Source: Janthinobacterium lividum
GTDB lineage: Bacteria > Pseudomonadota > Gammaproteobacteria > Burkholderiales > Burkholderiaceae_D
Assembly: GCF_011601275.1 (NCBI RefSeq)
Contig: NZ_JAAOLY010000020.1
Span: 1 to 64,000 of the forward strand
Reading direction: 5' to 3'
DNA length: 64,000 nt
A model generated the notes under the pieces. That model was given only the letters and a program-made list of their open reading frames with translations, made no database searches and was not told where the DNA came from. How positions within the stretch are numbered: the stretch's first letter is position 1; each line of letters opens with the position of its first letter. Shown piece by piece: positions 16,841 to 24,848 of this stretch. The position numbers and the translations under genes are program-made.

Positions 16841-17911
16841 GTGAAAAAATTGATGACCGTGCTGGCGCTGGGTGCCGCTTTTGCTTCCGGCAATGTGCTG
16901 GCCTGGGGCAATGATGGCCACCGGGCCGTGGGCGCCATCGCCGATCAATTGCTCAAGGGTAGCGCGGCGCAGGCGCAAGTGGCGAAATTGCTGCTGCCGG
17001 GCGAAAGCCTGGAAAAGATCGCCAACTGGCCTGATTGCGTGAAGGGCACGTATTGCGGCCCGCAAACACCGGAAATGCTGAGCTATGTGGCGGCCAATCC
17101 CAAGCATGGCGAATACCATTACACGAACGTGCCGTTCCAGAACGCGCACTATCACGACCATGGCGTGGGCACGGCCGACGACGATATCGTGCAGACGCTC
17201 AAGCAGGCGATCCTGGTGTTGCAAGGCAAGGCTGATGCGGCCAGCAATCCGCACGGCTTCAGCCAGCGCGAAGCATTGATCCTGATCACGCACCTGGTGG
17301 GCGATATCCACCAGCCGCTGCATGTGGGTAATGCATTTGTTGGCAAGGATGGCCAGTTTTTCGCGCCCGTTACGCAGGCGCAGATCGACGACGTCACCAT
17401 TTTCAATGCGCGCGGCGGCAACGACTTGCTGCTCGACGATGCGAAGATGACGGCGCTATCCGATGCCGTGATCCCTGCGCCGCTGCCGGCCGACGATGGC
17501 GCGGCCAAGCCGGTAAGTAGCTATCCGAAGTCTCCCACCAAGCCCCTGCATTCGTATTGGGATACGACCGTGGTCGATTACGCCATGCGCCGCCTGAGCA
17601 CGCGCACGCCGCAGCAGTTCGCGCGCACCGTGATCGCCAGCCAGCCACAAGTGAGCAGCAACACCGGCGACCCTGCCACCTGGCCGTATCAGTGGGCCGA
17701 TGCCTCGTTGGCGGCCTCAAAAATTGCTTTCACGGACGTGGTGGCCGGCCCGGCCACGCAGCATACGAGCCGCAAGGGCGAGGTCTACAACGTCTGGAGT
17801 TTGACTGTGCCAGATAATTATCCCGTGCCCAGCTCGGCGCTGGCCAAGCAGCAGCTGATCGAGTGCGGCTATCACCTGGCGGCCGTGTTGCAGGCGATCT
17901 GGCCGCAGTAA
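16841..17911 (+). CDS. S1/P1-type zinc nuclease (exported)
   Basis: S1/P1 nucleases cut single-stranded RNA and DNA to 5'-nucleotides and use three zinc ions, one bound by the amino group of the mature N-terminal tryptophan. The 356-residue product starts at GTG, seven bases after AGGAG. Its signal peptide would be cut before Trp22, leaving WGNDGH; Trp22 and His27 match zinc ligands Trp1 and His6 of P1 nuclease. HLVGDIHQPLHVG supplies further ligands. It is 2 bases behind the PLD-type gene. Its products are the substrate of the upstream 5'-nucleotidase. Upstream in-frame ATG starts are rejected because they bury the signal peptide. Confidence 0.93.
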   Translation: MKKLMTVLALGAAFASGNVLAWGNDGHRAVGAIADQLLKGSAAQAQVAKLLLPGESLEKIANWPDCVKGTYCGPQTPEMLSYVAANPKHGEYHYTNVPFQNAHYHDHGVGTADDDIVQTLKQAILVLQGKADAASNPHGFSQREALILITHLVGDIHQPLHVGNAFVGKDGQFFAPVTQAQIDDVTIFNARGGNDLLLDDAKMTALSDAVIPAPLPADDGAAKPVSSYPKSPTKPLHSYWDTTVVDYAMRRLSTRTPQQFARTVIASQPQVSSNTGDPATWPYQWADASLAASKIAFTDVVAGPATQHTSRKGEVYNVWSLTVPDNYPVPSSALAKQQLIECGYHLAAVLQAIWPQ

Positions 17912-17923
17912 CGATGTCATTCG

Positions 17924-17948
17924 AAAGCGGCCTGCGGGCCGCTTTTTT
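17924..17948 (+). terminator. Rho-independent terminator of the nucleotidase-nuclease operon
   Basis: AAGCGGCC pairs with GGCCGCTT around a four-base loop with A before and T after. It touches the stop codon of the convergent DeoR-family gene and may serve both strands. Confidence 0.88.
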
Positions 17949-18712
17949 CATGCCAGGGTGACGGCAATTCCCATTTCGCGGTAGGGCGCCACCAGGGCGT
18001 CGTCCACGTCGCGGTGCACGATGATGTCGTTGACCTGGCTCAAGGGCGCGATCTGGAACGGCGAAGCTGTGTTGAATTTTTCCGGCGACGCCAGCACGAC
18101 GGTACGGGCCGACGCGTCGCTGAGCGCGCGTTTTACGCACGCTTCTTCGTAATCCCCGGTGGTGATGCCAGCTTGCGGATGCAGGCTGGACACGCCCATG
18201 AAATACAGGTCGGCGCGGATGCGGCCGATGGCTTCCACGGTGGCCGCGCCGACGCCCACGATCGAGTGCTTGTACAGGCGCCCGCCCAGCATCAGCACCT
18301 CGATGCCTGGGTGATTCACCAGTTCAACGGCAATCGATGGACTGTGCGTGACGATGGTGGCGCGCAAGTCGCGCGGCAGCTGGCGCGCCAGTTGCACGGC
18401 GGTCGTGCCGCCATCGAGAAATGCCACTTGCCCCGTTTGTATCATGCCGCCTGCTGCGCGGCCGATGGCAGGCTTGGCTTCCGGCGAAAGCTGTTCGCGG
18501 GCCGCAAACGCTGCCAGCGCGGGCGAACGCGGCAGTAAGGGCAGGGCGCCGCCGTGCACGCGTTGCAATAGCCCTTCTTTCGCCAGCTCGCGCAGGTCGC
18601 GCCGTATCGTGTCTTCCGACAAGCCCAGACTATCGCTGACGGCCTTGGCGACGATCTGTCCTTCGCGCTGGAGCAAGTCCAGCAGGTATTGTTTGCGTTG
18701 ATGTGTTAGCAC
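17948..18712 (-). CDS. DeoR-family transcriptional regulator
   Basis: The 254-residue protein has an N-terminal DeoR HTH (THQRKQYLLDLLQREG, then SLGLSEDTIRRDLRELAKEGLLQRVHGGA) and a C-terminal sugar-phosphate sensor domain (FLDGGTTAVQLARQL, MLGGRLY, and the TTGDYEEACVKRAL stretch). Members usually repress sugar or nucleoside genes and respond to a phosphorylated sugar. Start: GTG at 18712, because the HTH begins 3-4 codons later as in relatives; a longer frame upstream would add about 100 non-conserved residues. It is divergent from the Nudix-fusion gene 75 bases away, its likely target. The ligand is unknown; a (deoxy)ribose phosphate would fit the neighbourhood. Confidence 0.88.
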   Translation of the reverse strand: MLTHQRKQYLLDLLQREGQIVAKAVSDSLGLSEDTIRRDLRELAKEGLLQRVHGGALPLLPRSPALAAFAAREQLSPEAKPAIGRAAGGMIQTGQVAFLDGGTTAVQLARQLPRDLRATIVTHSPSIAVELVNHPGIEVLMLGGRLYKHSIVGVGAATVEAIGRIRADLYFMGVSSLHPQAGITTGDYEEACVKRALSDASARTVVLASPEKFNTASPFQIAPLSQVNDIIVHRDVDDALVAPYREMGIAVTLA

Positions 18713-18715
18713 GAT

Positions 18716-18758
18716 TTTTCTTGGATTTTCTTGATATTGCACGAGTTTGCATGATAAA
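18716..18758 (+). promoter_or_regulatory. Promoter of the Nudix-fusion gene with overlapping direct repeats
   Basis: The -35 is TTGATA (18731-18736), followed by 16 bases and a -10 GATAAA (18753-18758); the gene has a strong AAGGAGG site. Two direct copies of TTTTCTTG (18716-18723 and 18726-18733), ten bases apart, run into the -35. This is a plausible DeoR-family operator that would block both divergent genes. Confidence 0.5.
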
Positions 18759-18787
18759 GTCTGAAAAGACAAGCACAAGGAGGCGAC

Positions 18788-19744
18788 ATGCACAAAGAAA
18801 ATAGCAAACAGGAACGGGTGCGCATCCAGCAGGTGCAGACCCTGTCGCATGACTGGTATCTGCTGCAAAAGACCACGTTCGACTATCTGCGCCGCGATGG
18901 CCAGTGGCAGACGCAGACGCGGGAAACCTACGACCGCGGTGATGGGGCCACCATCCTGCTCTACAACAAAGTCAAACGCACGGTGATCCTGATCCGCCAG
19001 TTTCGCTTTCCCACCTATCGCGCAGGCCACGATGGTTTCCTCATCGAATCAGCGGCCGGCTTGCTGGAAGAGGCTAGCGCGGAGCAGCGCATCCGCGCCG
19101 AGGTGGAAGAGGAAACCGGTTACCGGGTGGGGCAGGTGCACAAGATATTCCAGGCCTTCATGAGTCCCGGCTCCGTGACGGAGCGCCTGCATTTCTTTGT
19201 TGCCGAATACGATCCCGCCAGCCGCATCGGCGATGGCGGCGGCCTGGCGCATGAAGGCGAAGATATCGAAGTGCTGGAATTGCCGCTGGCGCAGGCAATG
19301 CGGATGGTCGCCGATGGCCGCATCTGCGATGGCAAGACCATCATGCTGTTACAGCATGCGCAGCTGCAACTGATGCCGTTGAAGCGGGGCATGCAGATAC
19401 TCGTTGCCGGCCCGTATCGCTCCGGCACGGGCGACGATCCCGCCCTGATGGCGGCGAATGTGGCGGCCATGGAAGCCGTCTGCATGCCGCTGTACGCCAA
19501 GGGGCACATGCCCGTGCTCGGTGAATGGCTGGCCTTGCCCATGCTGGCGCTGGCCGGTTCCACCCGGGTGGGCGATGCCGTGTATGAGGAATTGTTTCAC
19601 GCGCATGCGACGAGATTGCTCAGTCATTGCGATGCCGTGCTGCGTCTCGGCGGCGCGTCCCAGGGGGCCGACCAGATGGTGGAAGTGGCGCGCAGCCTGG
19701 GTCTGGCCGTGTTTTTCTCGCTGGACGAGATTGCTCAGGCATAA
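18788..19744 (+). CDS. Fusion: NudK-like Nudix hydrolase + nucleoside-deoxyribosyltransferase-like domain
   Basis: Residues ~1-195 resemble E. coli NudK, a GDP-mannose pyrophosphatase, throughout (ETYDRGDGATILLYN, VILIRQFRFPTY, MSPGSVTERLHFFVAEY, DGKTIMLL). Residues ~200-318 form a second domain starting MQILVAGPYRSGTGDDP. With the later PVLGEWLALPM, this resembles nucleoside 2-deoxyribosyltransferase/DUF4406 folds. The Nudix box is imperfect: the first conserved Glu is Ser and the Arg of REUxEE is Ala (AEVEEETGY), though the metal-binding EE pair remains. The DeoR-family regulator is divergent. Which nucleotide sugar or nucleoside it acts on is unknown; a role in damaged or unusual nucleotides is inference. 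Confidence 0.8.
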   Translation: MHKENSKQERVRIQQVQTLSHDWYLLQKTTFDYLRRDGQWQTQTRETYDRGDGATILLYNKVKRTVILIRQFRFPTYRAGHDGFLIESAAGLLEEASAEQRIRAEVEEETGYRVGQVHKIFQAFMSPGSVTERLHFFVAEYDPASRIGDGGGLAHEGEDIEVLELPLAQAMRMVADGRICDGKTIMLLQHAQLQLMPLKRGMQILVAGPYRSGTGDDPALMAANVAAMEAVCMPLYAKGHMPVLGEWLALPMLALAGSTRVGDAVYEELFHAHATRLLSHCDAVLRLGGASQGADQMVEVARSLGLAVFFSLDEIAQA

Positions 19745-19776
19745 AAAAAGCGAAGCCCGGGGGCTTCGCTTTTTTG
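19743..19776. terminator. Bidirectional terminator between convergent operons
   Basis: A run of A then AGCGAAGCC pairs with GGCTTCGCT followed by T. It is symmetric, so it works for the Nudix-fusion gene (plus) and the nucleoside ABC operon (minus), whose last stop is at 19794. Confidence 0.92.
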
Positions 19777-19793
19777 TCAGCGCTCGCTGAAAC

Positions 19794-20765
19794 TTAGCGC
19801 GATTTGACGAATGGAACGCCGATCGCCTTCGGCGCGATGGATTTCGCCATCAAGCCTGCCAGCACGATCACGGTGACCACGTACGGCACCATCTGGATCA
19901 GCGAGCCGGGGATACGGCCCACGACGGGCAAGTCCACGCCTTCGATCTGGATCTGGATGGCGGCGAAGAAGCCGAACATCAGACAGCCGAGGAATGTGTA
20001 GACGGGACGCCAGTTGCCGAACACCATGGCCGTCAGGGCCAGGTAGCCGGCGCCGGCCGACATGTCGCGCAGGAAGAAGCCGCTTTGCACGATGGCAAGA
20101 TACGCGCCCGAGAACGAACACAGGATGCCGGCCACCAGCATGGCCAGGTAGCGCGTCGCTTCCACGCTCACGCCGGCGGAGTCGGCCGCATGCGGGTTTT
20201 CGCCGCAGGCGCGAAGGCGCAAGCCGAAGCGCGTGTGGTACAACAGCCAGTGCACGAGCGGGATCAACAGGAACGCCACGTAGACGAGGATGGAATGGCC
20301 GCCGATCAGGTGAGCGTAGACCCAGCCGATGAACGGGATGTGCTCCACGTACTGCGTGCCCGGCAAGACGACATCGAACAGACGCGCCGAACCGAGGTCG
20401 GGCGTGCGGCCGCCTTGCTGGAAGAAGAATTGCGCCAGCACGAACGTCAGTCCGCTCATGGCGATATTGATCGCCATGCCGGCCACCAGCTGGTTGCCCT
20501 TTTGCGTGATGCTGACGTAGGCCTGCAGCAAGGCCAGGGCCACGCACACGAGCATGCCGGCAGCCATGCCGTAGTACGGGTTTTGCGTCGTGTAGGCCAC
20601 GGCGGCGGAAGCAAACGCGCTGGCCAGGATCTTGCCTTCCAGGCCGATGTCGATCATGCCGCTGCGTTCGGCAAACAGGCCGGCCATGGCGGCAAAGATC
20701 AGGACGGGCGCATTGCGCACGGTCGATACCAGGATGCTGGCGAATTGAAAGTCGTCGAGTGTCAT
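19794..20765 (-). CDS. Nucleoside ABC transporter permease (NupQ-like)
   Basis: The 323-residue, highly hydrophobic protein belongs to the branched-chain/ribose permease family. It shows the SGMIDIGLEGKIL segment near residue 35 and the GENPHAADSAGVSV loop (near 185-200) that contacts the ATPase, both typical of BMP-associated nucleoside permeases. It is last in the minus-strand order binding protein, ATPase, permease, permease, 4 bases after the other permease. It would form the inner-membrane channel for purine or pyrimidine nucleosides; the substrate is inferred from the binding protein and the adjoining psuG and punA-deo genes. Confidence 0.9.
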   Translation of the reverse strand: MTLDDFQFASILVSTVRNAPVLIFAAMAGLFAERSGMIDIGLEGKILASAFASAAVAYTTQNPYYGMAAGMLVCVALALLQAYVSITQKGNQLVAGMAINIAMSGLTFVLAQFFFQQGGRTPDLGSARLFDVVLPGTQYVEHIPFIGWVYAHLIGGHSILVYVAFLLIPLVHWLLYHTRFGLRLRACGENPHAADSAGVSVEATRYLAMLVAGILCSFSGAYLAIVQSGFFLRDMSAGAGYLALTAMVFGNWRPVYTFLGCLMFGFFAAIQIQIEGVDLPVVGRIPGSLIQMVPYVVTVIVLAGLMAKSIAPKAIGVPFVKSR

Positions 20766-20769
20766 GGTG

Positions 20770-21849
20770 TTAGCCTTTGGTGCGCTTGAGCAGGGCGGAA
20801 ATGGCCGGTGCGTAGAAGTTTTCCATGGCGCCGCAGAACAGGATGATCAAGCCCTGGATGAAAATGAACGTTTCGGTCGGGATATTCGGTTTTTCCAGCG
20901 ACAAGTCGAAGCCACCCTGGATCAGCGCGCCGAACAGCACGGCCGACAGGAAGATGCCGACCGGATGCTGGCGGCCCATCAGGGCGATGGCGATGCCGAT
21001 GAAACCGGCGCCGCCAACGAAGTTCAGCGACAAATAATGCGTCGAACCCATGATGGAATTGACGGAACCCAAGCCCGCCAGCGCGCCCGAGATCAGCATG
21101 ACGATGATGATCATCTTGCTGATCGACACGCCCGCATAGTGGGCCGCATGCTTGTTGAGACCCGTGGCGCGCAGCTTGAAGCCCCACGACGAGCGCCAGA
21201 CCATCACGCCATAGATGACCAGCGCGGCGATCGCCAGGATAAAGCTGATGTTCAGCGGCGTGTCGCCCAGCGACGGGAACCAGGTGGACAGGCGCGGCAT
21301 TTCGCCGCTTTCCGCAAACACGCGGCTGGCCGTGTTCTGCTCGCCCGGCGGAATCAGATACTTCACGATAATGAAGTTCATCAGGCTGGCGGCGATGAAG
21401 TTGAACATGATGGTGGTGACGACGATGTGGCTGCCGCGCTTGGCTTGCAGGTAGCCAGGCAGGAAGCCCCACAGCGCGCCGAACAGGGCCGCGCCGATCA
21501 TGGCTGCCGGTATCAAAGCCCAAGCGGGCAGGGTCTGATCGAAGGCCAGCATGGCCACCGTCAAGCCCAGGCCGCCGATATACATCTGGCCTTCGGAACC
21601 GATATTGAACAGGCCGGCCTGCATCGCCACGGAGACCGACAGGCCCGTGAAAATGAAGGTGCTGGCGTAGAACAGGGTGTAGCTCAAGCCTTCCGGATTG
21701 AGGATGGCGCTGTGGACCAGGATGGACAGCGATTCGGCCGGGTCTTCACCGAGCATATAAATGACCAGGGCCGCGACCAGCAAGGCCGACAGCAGGTTTA
21801 ACATGGGCATGACAAAGGCTGTCGCCCAGCGTGGCAAGTCGTTATTCAT
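20770..21849 (-). CDS. Nucleoside ABC transporter permease (NupP-like)
   Basis: The 359-residue permease has about ten hydrophobic segments and the family features FNIGSEGQMYIGGL and ATGLNKHAAHYAGVS (coupling loop). It is the longer partner of the heterodimeric channel. The start ATG overlaps the ATPase stop by four bases (ATGA), so translation is coupled. As for its partner, nucleoside specificity is inferred from the BMP-type binding protein of the same operon. Confidence 0.9.
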   Translation of the reverse strand: MNNDLPRWATAFVMPMLNLLSALLVAALVIYMLGEDPAESLSILVHSAILNPEGLSYTLFYASTFIFTGLSVSVAMQAGLFNIGSEGQMYIGGLGLTVAMLAFDQTLPAWALIPAAMIGAALFGALWGFLPGYLQAKRGSHIVVTTIMFNFIAASLMNFIIVKYLIPPGEQNTASRVFAESGEMPRLSTWFPSLGDTPLNISFILAIAALVIYGVMVWRSSWGFKLRATGLNKHAAHYAGVSISKMIIIVMLISGALAGLGSVNSIMGSTHYLSLNFVGGAGFIGIAIALMGRQHPVGIFLSAVLFGALIQGGFDLSLEKPNIPTETFIFIQGLIILFCGAMENFYAPAISALLKRTKG

Positions 21850-23399
21850 GATTTATGCATTCCCCCCATCAACAGACCGATGCGGGTGGTATCGAATTCT
21901 TCAATTTTCAGTTCGCCGGTGATGCGTCCGCCGCACATGACCAGAATGCGGTCGGCCAGCGCCCGCACTTCTTCCAGTTCGACGGACACCAGCAGGATCG
22001 CCACGCCTGCGTCGCGCAGGGCCAGCAATTGCGTATGGATGCTTTCGATGGTGCCGATGTCGACGCCGCGCGTGGGCTGGCCCACCAGCATCAGTTTCGG
22101 CTTGGCCAGCACTTCGCGCGCGATCACCACCTTTTGCTGGTTGCCGCCCGACAGCAAGCCGATGCGCAGGTCCGGATTGGCCGGACGCACGTCGAAGGTC
22201 TTCAGCAGTTCCGCGCAGCGGGCGCCGATGGCCTTGAAGTTGAACAGGCCCCAGCGGTTTTTCAGGTGGTCCTGGTAACCGAGGATGGTGTTTTGCATGA
22301 CGGAAAAATTTTTCACCACGCCATCGCGCAAGCGGTCTTCCGGAATGTGGGCGATGCCCAGCTCGCGGAAGGCCAGCGGCAAGCCGTCGGCATCGTGGCG
22401 CTTGGCAAACGGCAAGTCTTTGTCGAGAAAACGCAGCTTGCCCGAGGTGGGCAGGCGCATGCCCGACAGAATTTCCAGCAGCTCGCTCTGGCCATTGCCG
22501 GATACCCCCGCGATGGCGACGATTTCGCCGGCGCGCAAGTTGAAACCTATGTCGGCCAGCAATTTGACTTGCTGATCGTCGGCCAGTTGCAAGCCGTCCA
22601 CTTCCAGCACCATGGCGCCCGGATTGTACGGTGCACGCGGCAAATGGCTCTGGATGGGGCGGCCCACCATCATGTTGGCCAGTTCCTCTTTCGAGGTGCC
22701 GGCGGTCGCCACGGCGCCGACCACCGTGCCGCCGCGCATGACGGTGACGTTATCGGTGATTTCCAAGATCTCTTGCAGCTTGTGCGTGATCAGGATGATG
22801 GTCTTGCCTTGTTCCTTGAACAGGCGCAGGATTTCAAACAGCGAGGCTGTTTCCTGGGCCGTCAGCACGGCCGTCGGCTCGTCGAGGATCAGGATATTGG
22901 CGCTGCGGTAAATCTGCTTGAGGATTTCCACGCGCTGCTGCGCGCCGACGGACAGGTCTTCAATCTTCGCCAGCGGGTCGACGTCGAGGCGGTAGCGCGC
23001 GCAAATTTCGCGCAATTTCGCTTCCGCTTCCGTACGGTGGCTGGCCAGGCGAAAACCGCCTTCCGTGCCCAGCATGATATTGTCGAGGACGGTGAAGTTC
23101 TCGACCAGCATGAAATGCTGGTGCACCATGCCAATGCCGAGGTTGATCGCTTCCTGGCTGTTGCGGATAGGCTGTACTTTTCCGTCGAGCAGGATTTCTC
23201 CGCCGTCGGCACGGTAATACCCGTACAGGATGCTCATCAAGGTCGATTTGCCGGCGCCATTTTCCCCCACCAGGCCATGGATACTGCCCTTGGCGATGGA
23301 GAAGCTGACGTCGGCGTTCGCCTTCACATGTCCAAAATGCTTGGAAATGCTGCGAAATTCTACTGCTGGCTGCATAGGTTCATAACTGGATAGTTTCAT
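21846..23399 (-). CDS. Nucleoside ABC transporter ATPase (NupO-like, two ABC domains)
   Basis: The 517-residue protein has two nucleotide-binding domains in tandem, like RbsA/NupO. Domain 1 has Walker A GENGAGKST, signature LSVGAQQRVEILKQ and Walker B LILDEPTAVLT. Domain 2 has the weak P-loop VSGNGQSELLEIL and signature LLSGGNQQKVVIARE, as usual for this family. It powers the NupP/NupQ-like channel. The start is uncertain: ATG 23399 or ATG 23375 (MQPAVEF), and neither has a clear ribosome site. A stem-loop lies just upstream, after the binding-protein gene. Confidence 0.92.
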   Translation of the reverse strand: MKLSSYEPMQPAVEFRSISKHFGHVKANADVSFSIAKGSIHGLVGENGAGKSTLMSILYGYYRADGGEILLDGKVQPIRNSQEAINLGIGMVHQHFMLVENFTVLDNIMLGTEGGFRLASHRTEAEAKLREICARYRLDVDPLAKIEDLSVGAQQRVEILKQIYRSANILILDEPTAVLTAQETASLFEILRLFKEQGKTIILITHKLQEILEITDNVTVMRGGTVVGAVATAGTSKEELANMMVGRPIQSHLPRAPYNPGAMVLEVDGLQLADDQQVKLLADIGFNLRAGEIVAIAGVSGNGQSELLEILSGMRLPTSGKLRFLDKDLPFAKRHDADGLPLAFRELGIAHIPEDRLRDGVVKNFSVMQNTILGYQDHLKNRWGLFNFKAIGARCAELLKTFDVRPANPDLRIGLLSGGNQQKVVIAREVLAKPKLMLVGQPTRGVDIGTIESIHTQLLALRDAGVAILLVSVELEEVRALADRILVMCGGRITGELKIEEFDTTRIGLLMGGMHKS

Positions 23400-23402
23400 G
23401 GA

Positions 23403-23438
23403 AACGCGCCGCGCGGAGACTGGCCCCGGCGGCGCGCT
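23403..23438 (-). other. Stem-loop between binding-protein and ATPase genes
   Basis: CGCGCCGC (23405-23412) pairs with GCGGCGCG (23429-23436) around a 16-base loop, with no T run. A stable hairpin just behind a binding-protein gene commonly protects that part of the mRNA from 3' decay, giving more binding protein than membrane parts. That role is inference here. Confidence 0.5.
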
Positions 23439-23456
23439 AAAAGATACGGAGAAAAA

Positions 23457-24452
23457 TTAAACCGGGCAGCTGCTGCCTACGCGGTAATCGATCACTTTGA
23501 TCTTGCCATCGATAATGTCCTTACGCGCACCCAACACGCGCTTTTCGATTTCCGGCGTAATCAGCTTGCGGTTGTTCTCATCGAGAGCCCAATCCACGCC
23601 GCCTTCTTTCAAGCCTTTATAGCTGACGCCGCCCTTCCAGGTGCCGTTCTTGACTTGCATGAAGCTGTCATAGACCGTGTTGTCGACGCGCTTGACCATC
23701 GAGGTCAGGATGCTGCCTGGATACAGATGATTCTGGTTCGAATCGACGCCGATGGCCAGCTTGCCTTTTTCCTTGGCCATTTGCAGGGTACCCATGCCGC
23801 TGCCGCCGGCGACGGCGAAGACGACATCGACGCCGCGCTCGAATTGCGAGCGGGCCAATTCGCCACCCTTGGCCGGGTCATTCCAGGCGCCGGACGTGGT
23901 GCCGACCATGTTTTGCGTGATTTCCGTCTTCGGATTGACGGCCTTCGCGCCTTGCGCGTAGCCGCAGGCGAAGTTGCGGATCAGGGGAATATCGATGCCG
24001 CCGATGAAGCCGACTTTCTTGCTCTTGCTGGCCATGGCCGCAGCCACGCCCACCAGGTAGGAGCCTTCTTCTTCCTTGAAGACGACGGAATTGACGTTGC
24101 TGCCGGCGGCCTGGCCATCGATCAGCACGAATTTCACGTTCGGGAATTCCTTGGCGACTTTTTGCACGGCTTGCGTTTGCGCAAAGCCGATGGCGGCGAT
24201 CATGTCGAGTTTCTTGCGGGCCAGGCCGCGCATGACTTGCTCGGCTTGCGTATCGCTCGATGCCTGTACTTCGATGAAGGAAATGCCCGTGTCTTTTTTG
24301 AAGCGCGATGCGCCTTCGAAAGCGGATTGGTTGAACGACTTGTCGAACTTGCCGCCCGCGTCATACACGACACCCAGTTTTGGGGTAGCCGCGGACGCTT
24401 GAGCAGTCAGAAATACGGCTGCGATCGTCAAACTAAATTGTGTAAGTTTCAT
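23457..24452 (-). CDS. BMP-family nucleoside-binding protein of the ABC transporter (PnrA/TmpC-like)
   Basis: The 331-residue protein has a cleavable signal peptide (cut near ASA-A, residue ~21) and no lipobox, so it is a free periplasmic protein. LGVVYDAGGKFDKSFNQSAFEGA and GFIGGIDIPLIRNFACGY are hallmarks of the BMP family, whose studied members bind purine nucleosides. The aromatic/Asp-rich GGKFDKSFN loop contacts the base and ribose in relatives. AGGAG precedes the ATG. It is first gene of the transporter operon and lies 301 bases behind promoter copy B. It would receive nucleosides made by the periplasmic nucleases and nucleotidase. Confidence 0.92.
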   Translation of the reverse strand: MKLTQFSLTIAAVFLTAQASAATPKLGVVYDAGGKFDKSFNQSAFEGASRFKKDTGISFIEVQASSDTQAEQVMRGLARKKLDMIAAIGFAQTQAVQKVAKEFPNVKFVLIDGQAAGSNVNSVVFKEEEGSYLVGVAAAMASKSKKVGFIGGIDIPLIRNFACGYAQGAKAVNPKTEITQNMVGTTSGAWNDPAKGGELARSQFERGVDVVFAVAGGSGMGTLQMAKEKGKLAIGVDSNQNHLYPGSILTSMVKRVDNTVYDSFMQVKNGTWKGGVSYKGLKEGGVDWALDENNRKLITPEIEKRVLGARKDIIDGKIKVIDYRVGSSCPV

Positions 24453-24753
24453 GAATTGGCTCCTGGAAGATCGATATTGTATATTTTTTATAGGTGAAAC
24501 ATATAATTTGGGGCCGATTTAGCCTGTTTTTGATGCACGAGGTGATAATTCCTTATCAACATTGCACTGTATTGCACAAGATCATTGCTGACCTCGTCTG
24601 CTTTCATATCGTCAGTGTGATGCTCATGCAACAGTCGCACCCCGTCTCTTTTATAGGTACAACATCGAATAGGGCTGCCGGAGCGGGCTGGGATGCGCCG
24701 TCAGTGGACGGGCAGGGCAAGCACGGGACCGGCGCCGCGATGGGCGTCCGAAT
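24453..24753 (-). other. Leader region of the nucleoside ABC operon with a repeated motif
   Basis: These 301 bases lie between promoter copy B and the binding-protein ATG. On the plus strand TTTTATAGGTGAAACAT (24486-24502) and TTTTATAGGTACAACAT (24649-24665) match at 15 of 17 positions, 163 bases apart. They may be operator copies or RNA features of the leader. No gene or known riboswitch is seen. Confidence 0.4.
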
Positions 24754-24825
24754 CACTATGCATCATGCCAGATATGTATGACAAATACGTTTTTGTTTAA
24801 CTATTTATATGAAAGCCATATAAAT
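24754..24825 (-). promoter_or_regulatory. Nucleoside-regulon promoter module, copy B (ABC operon)
   Basis: Read on the minus strand: the perfect dyad ATTTATAT, seven bases, ATATAAAT (24825-24803); an A-rich tract; -35 TTGTCA (24784-24779); an 18-base spacer; -10 CATAGT (24760-24755). Block order and spacing equal copies A and C. It begins 24 bases behind the stop of the lysR gene and points at the ABC operon, so that gene's product is the first candidate for the protein that binds the dyad. Confidence 0.72.
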
Positions 24826-24848
24826 TGGCCACGTCAGGCCGGGTCGCG

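Noticed and set aside
24453-24848. A small gene in the gap between lysR and the ABC operon
   Set aside because: The only frame of note (about 95 codons, plus strand) has no ribosome site or family pattern, and the area is better explained by promoter copy B and its leader.
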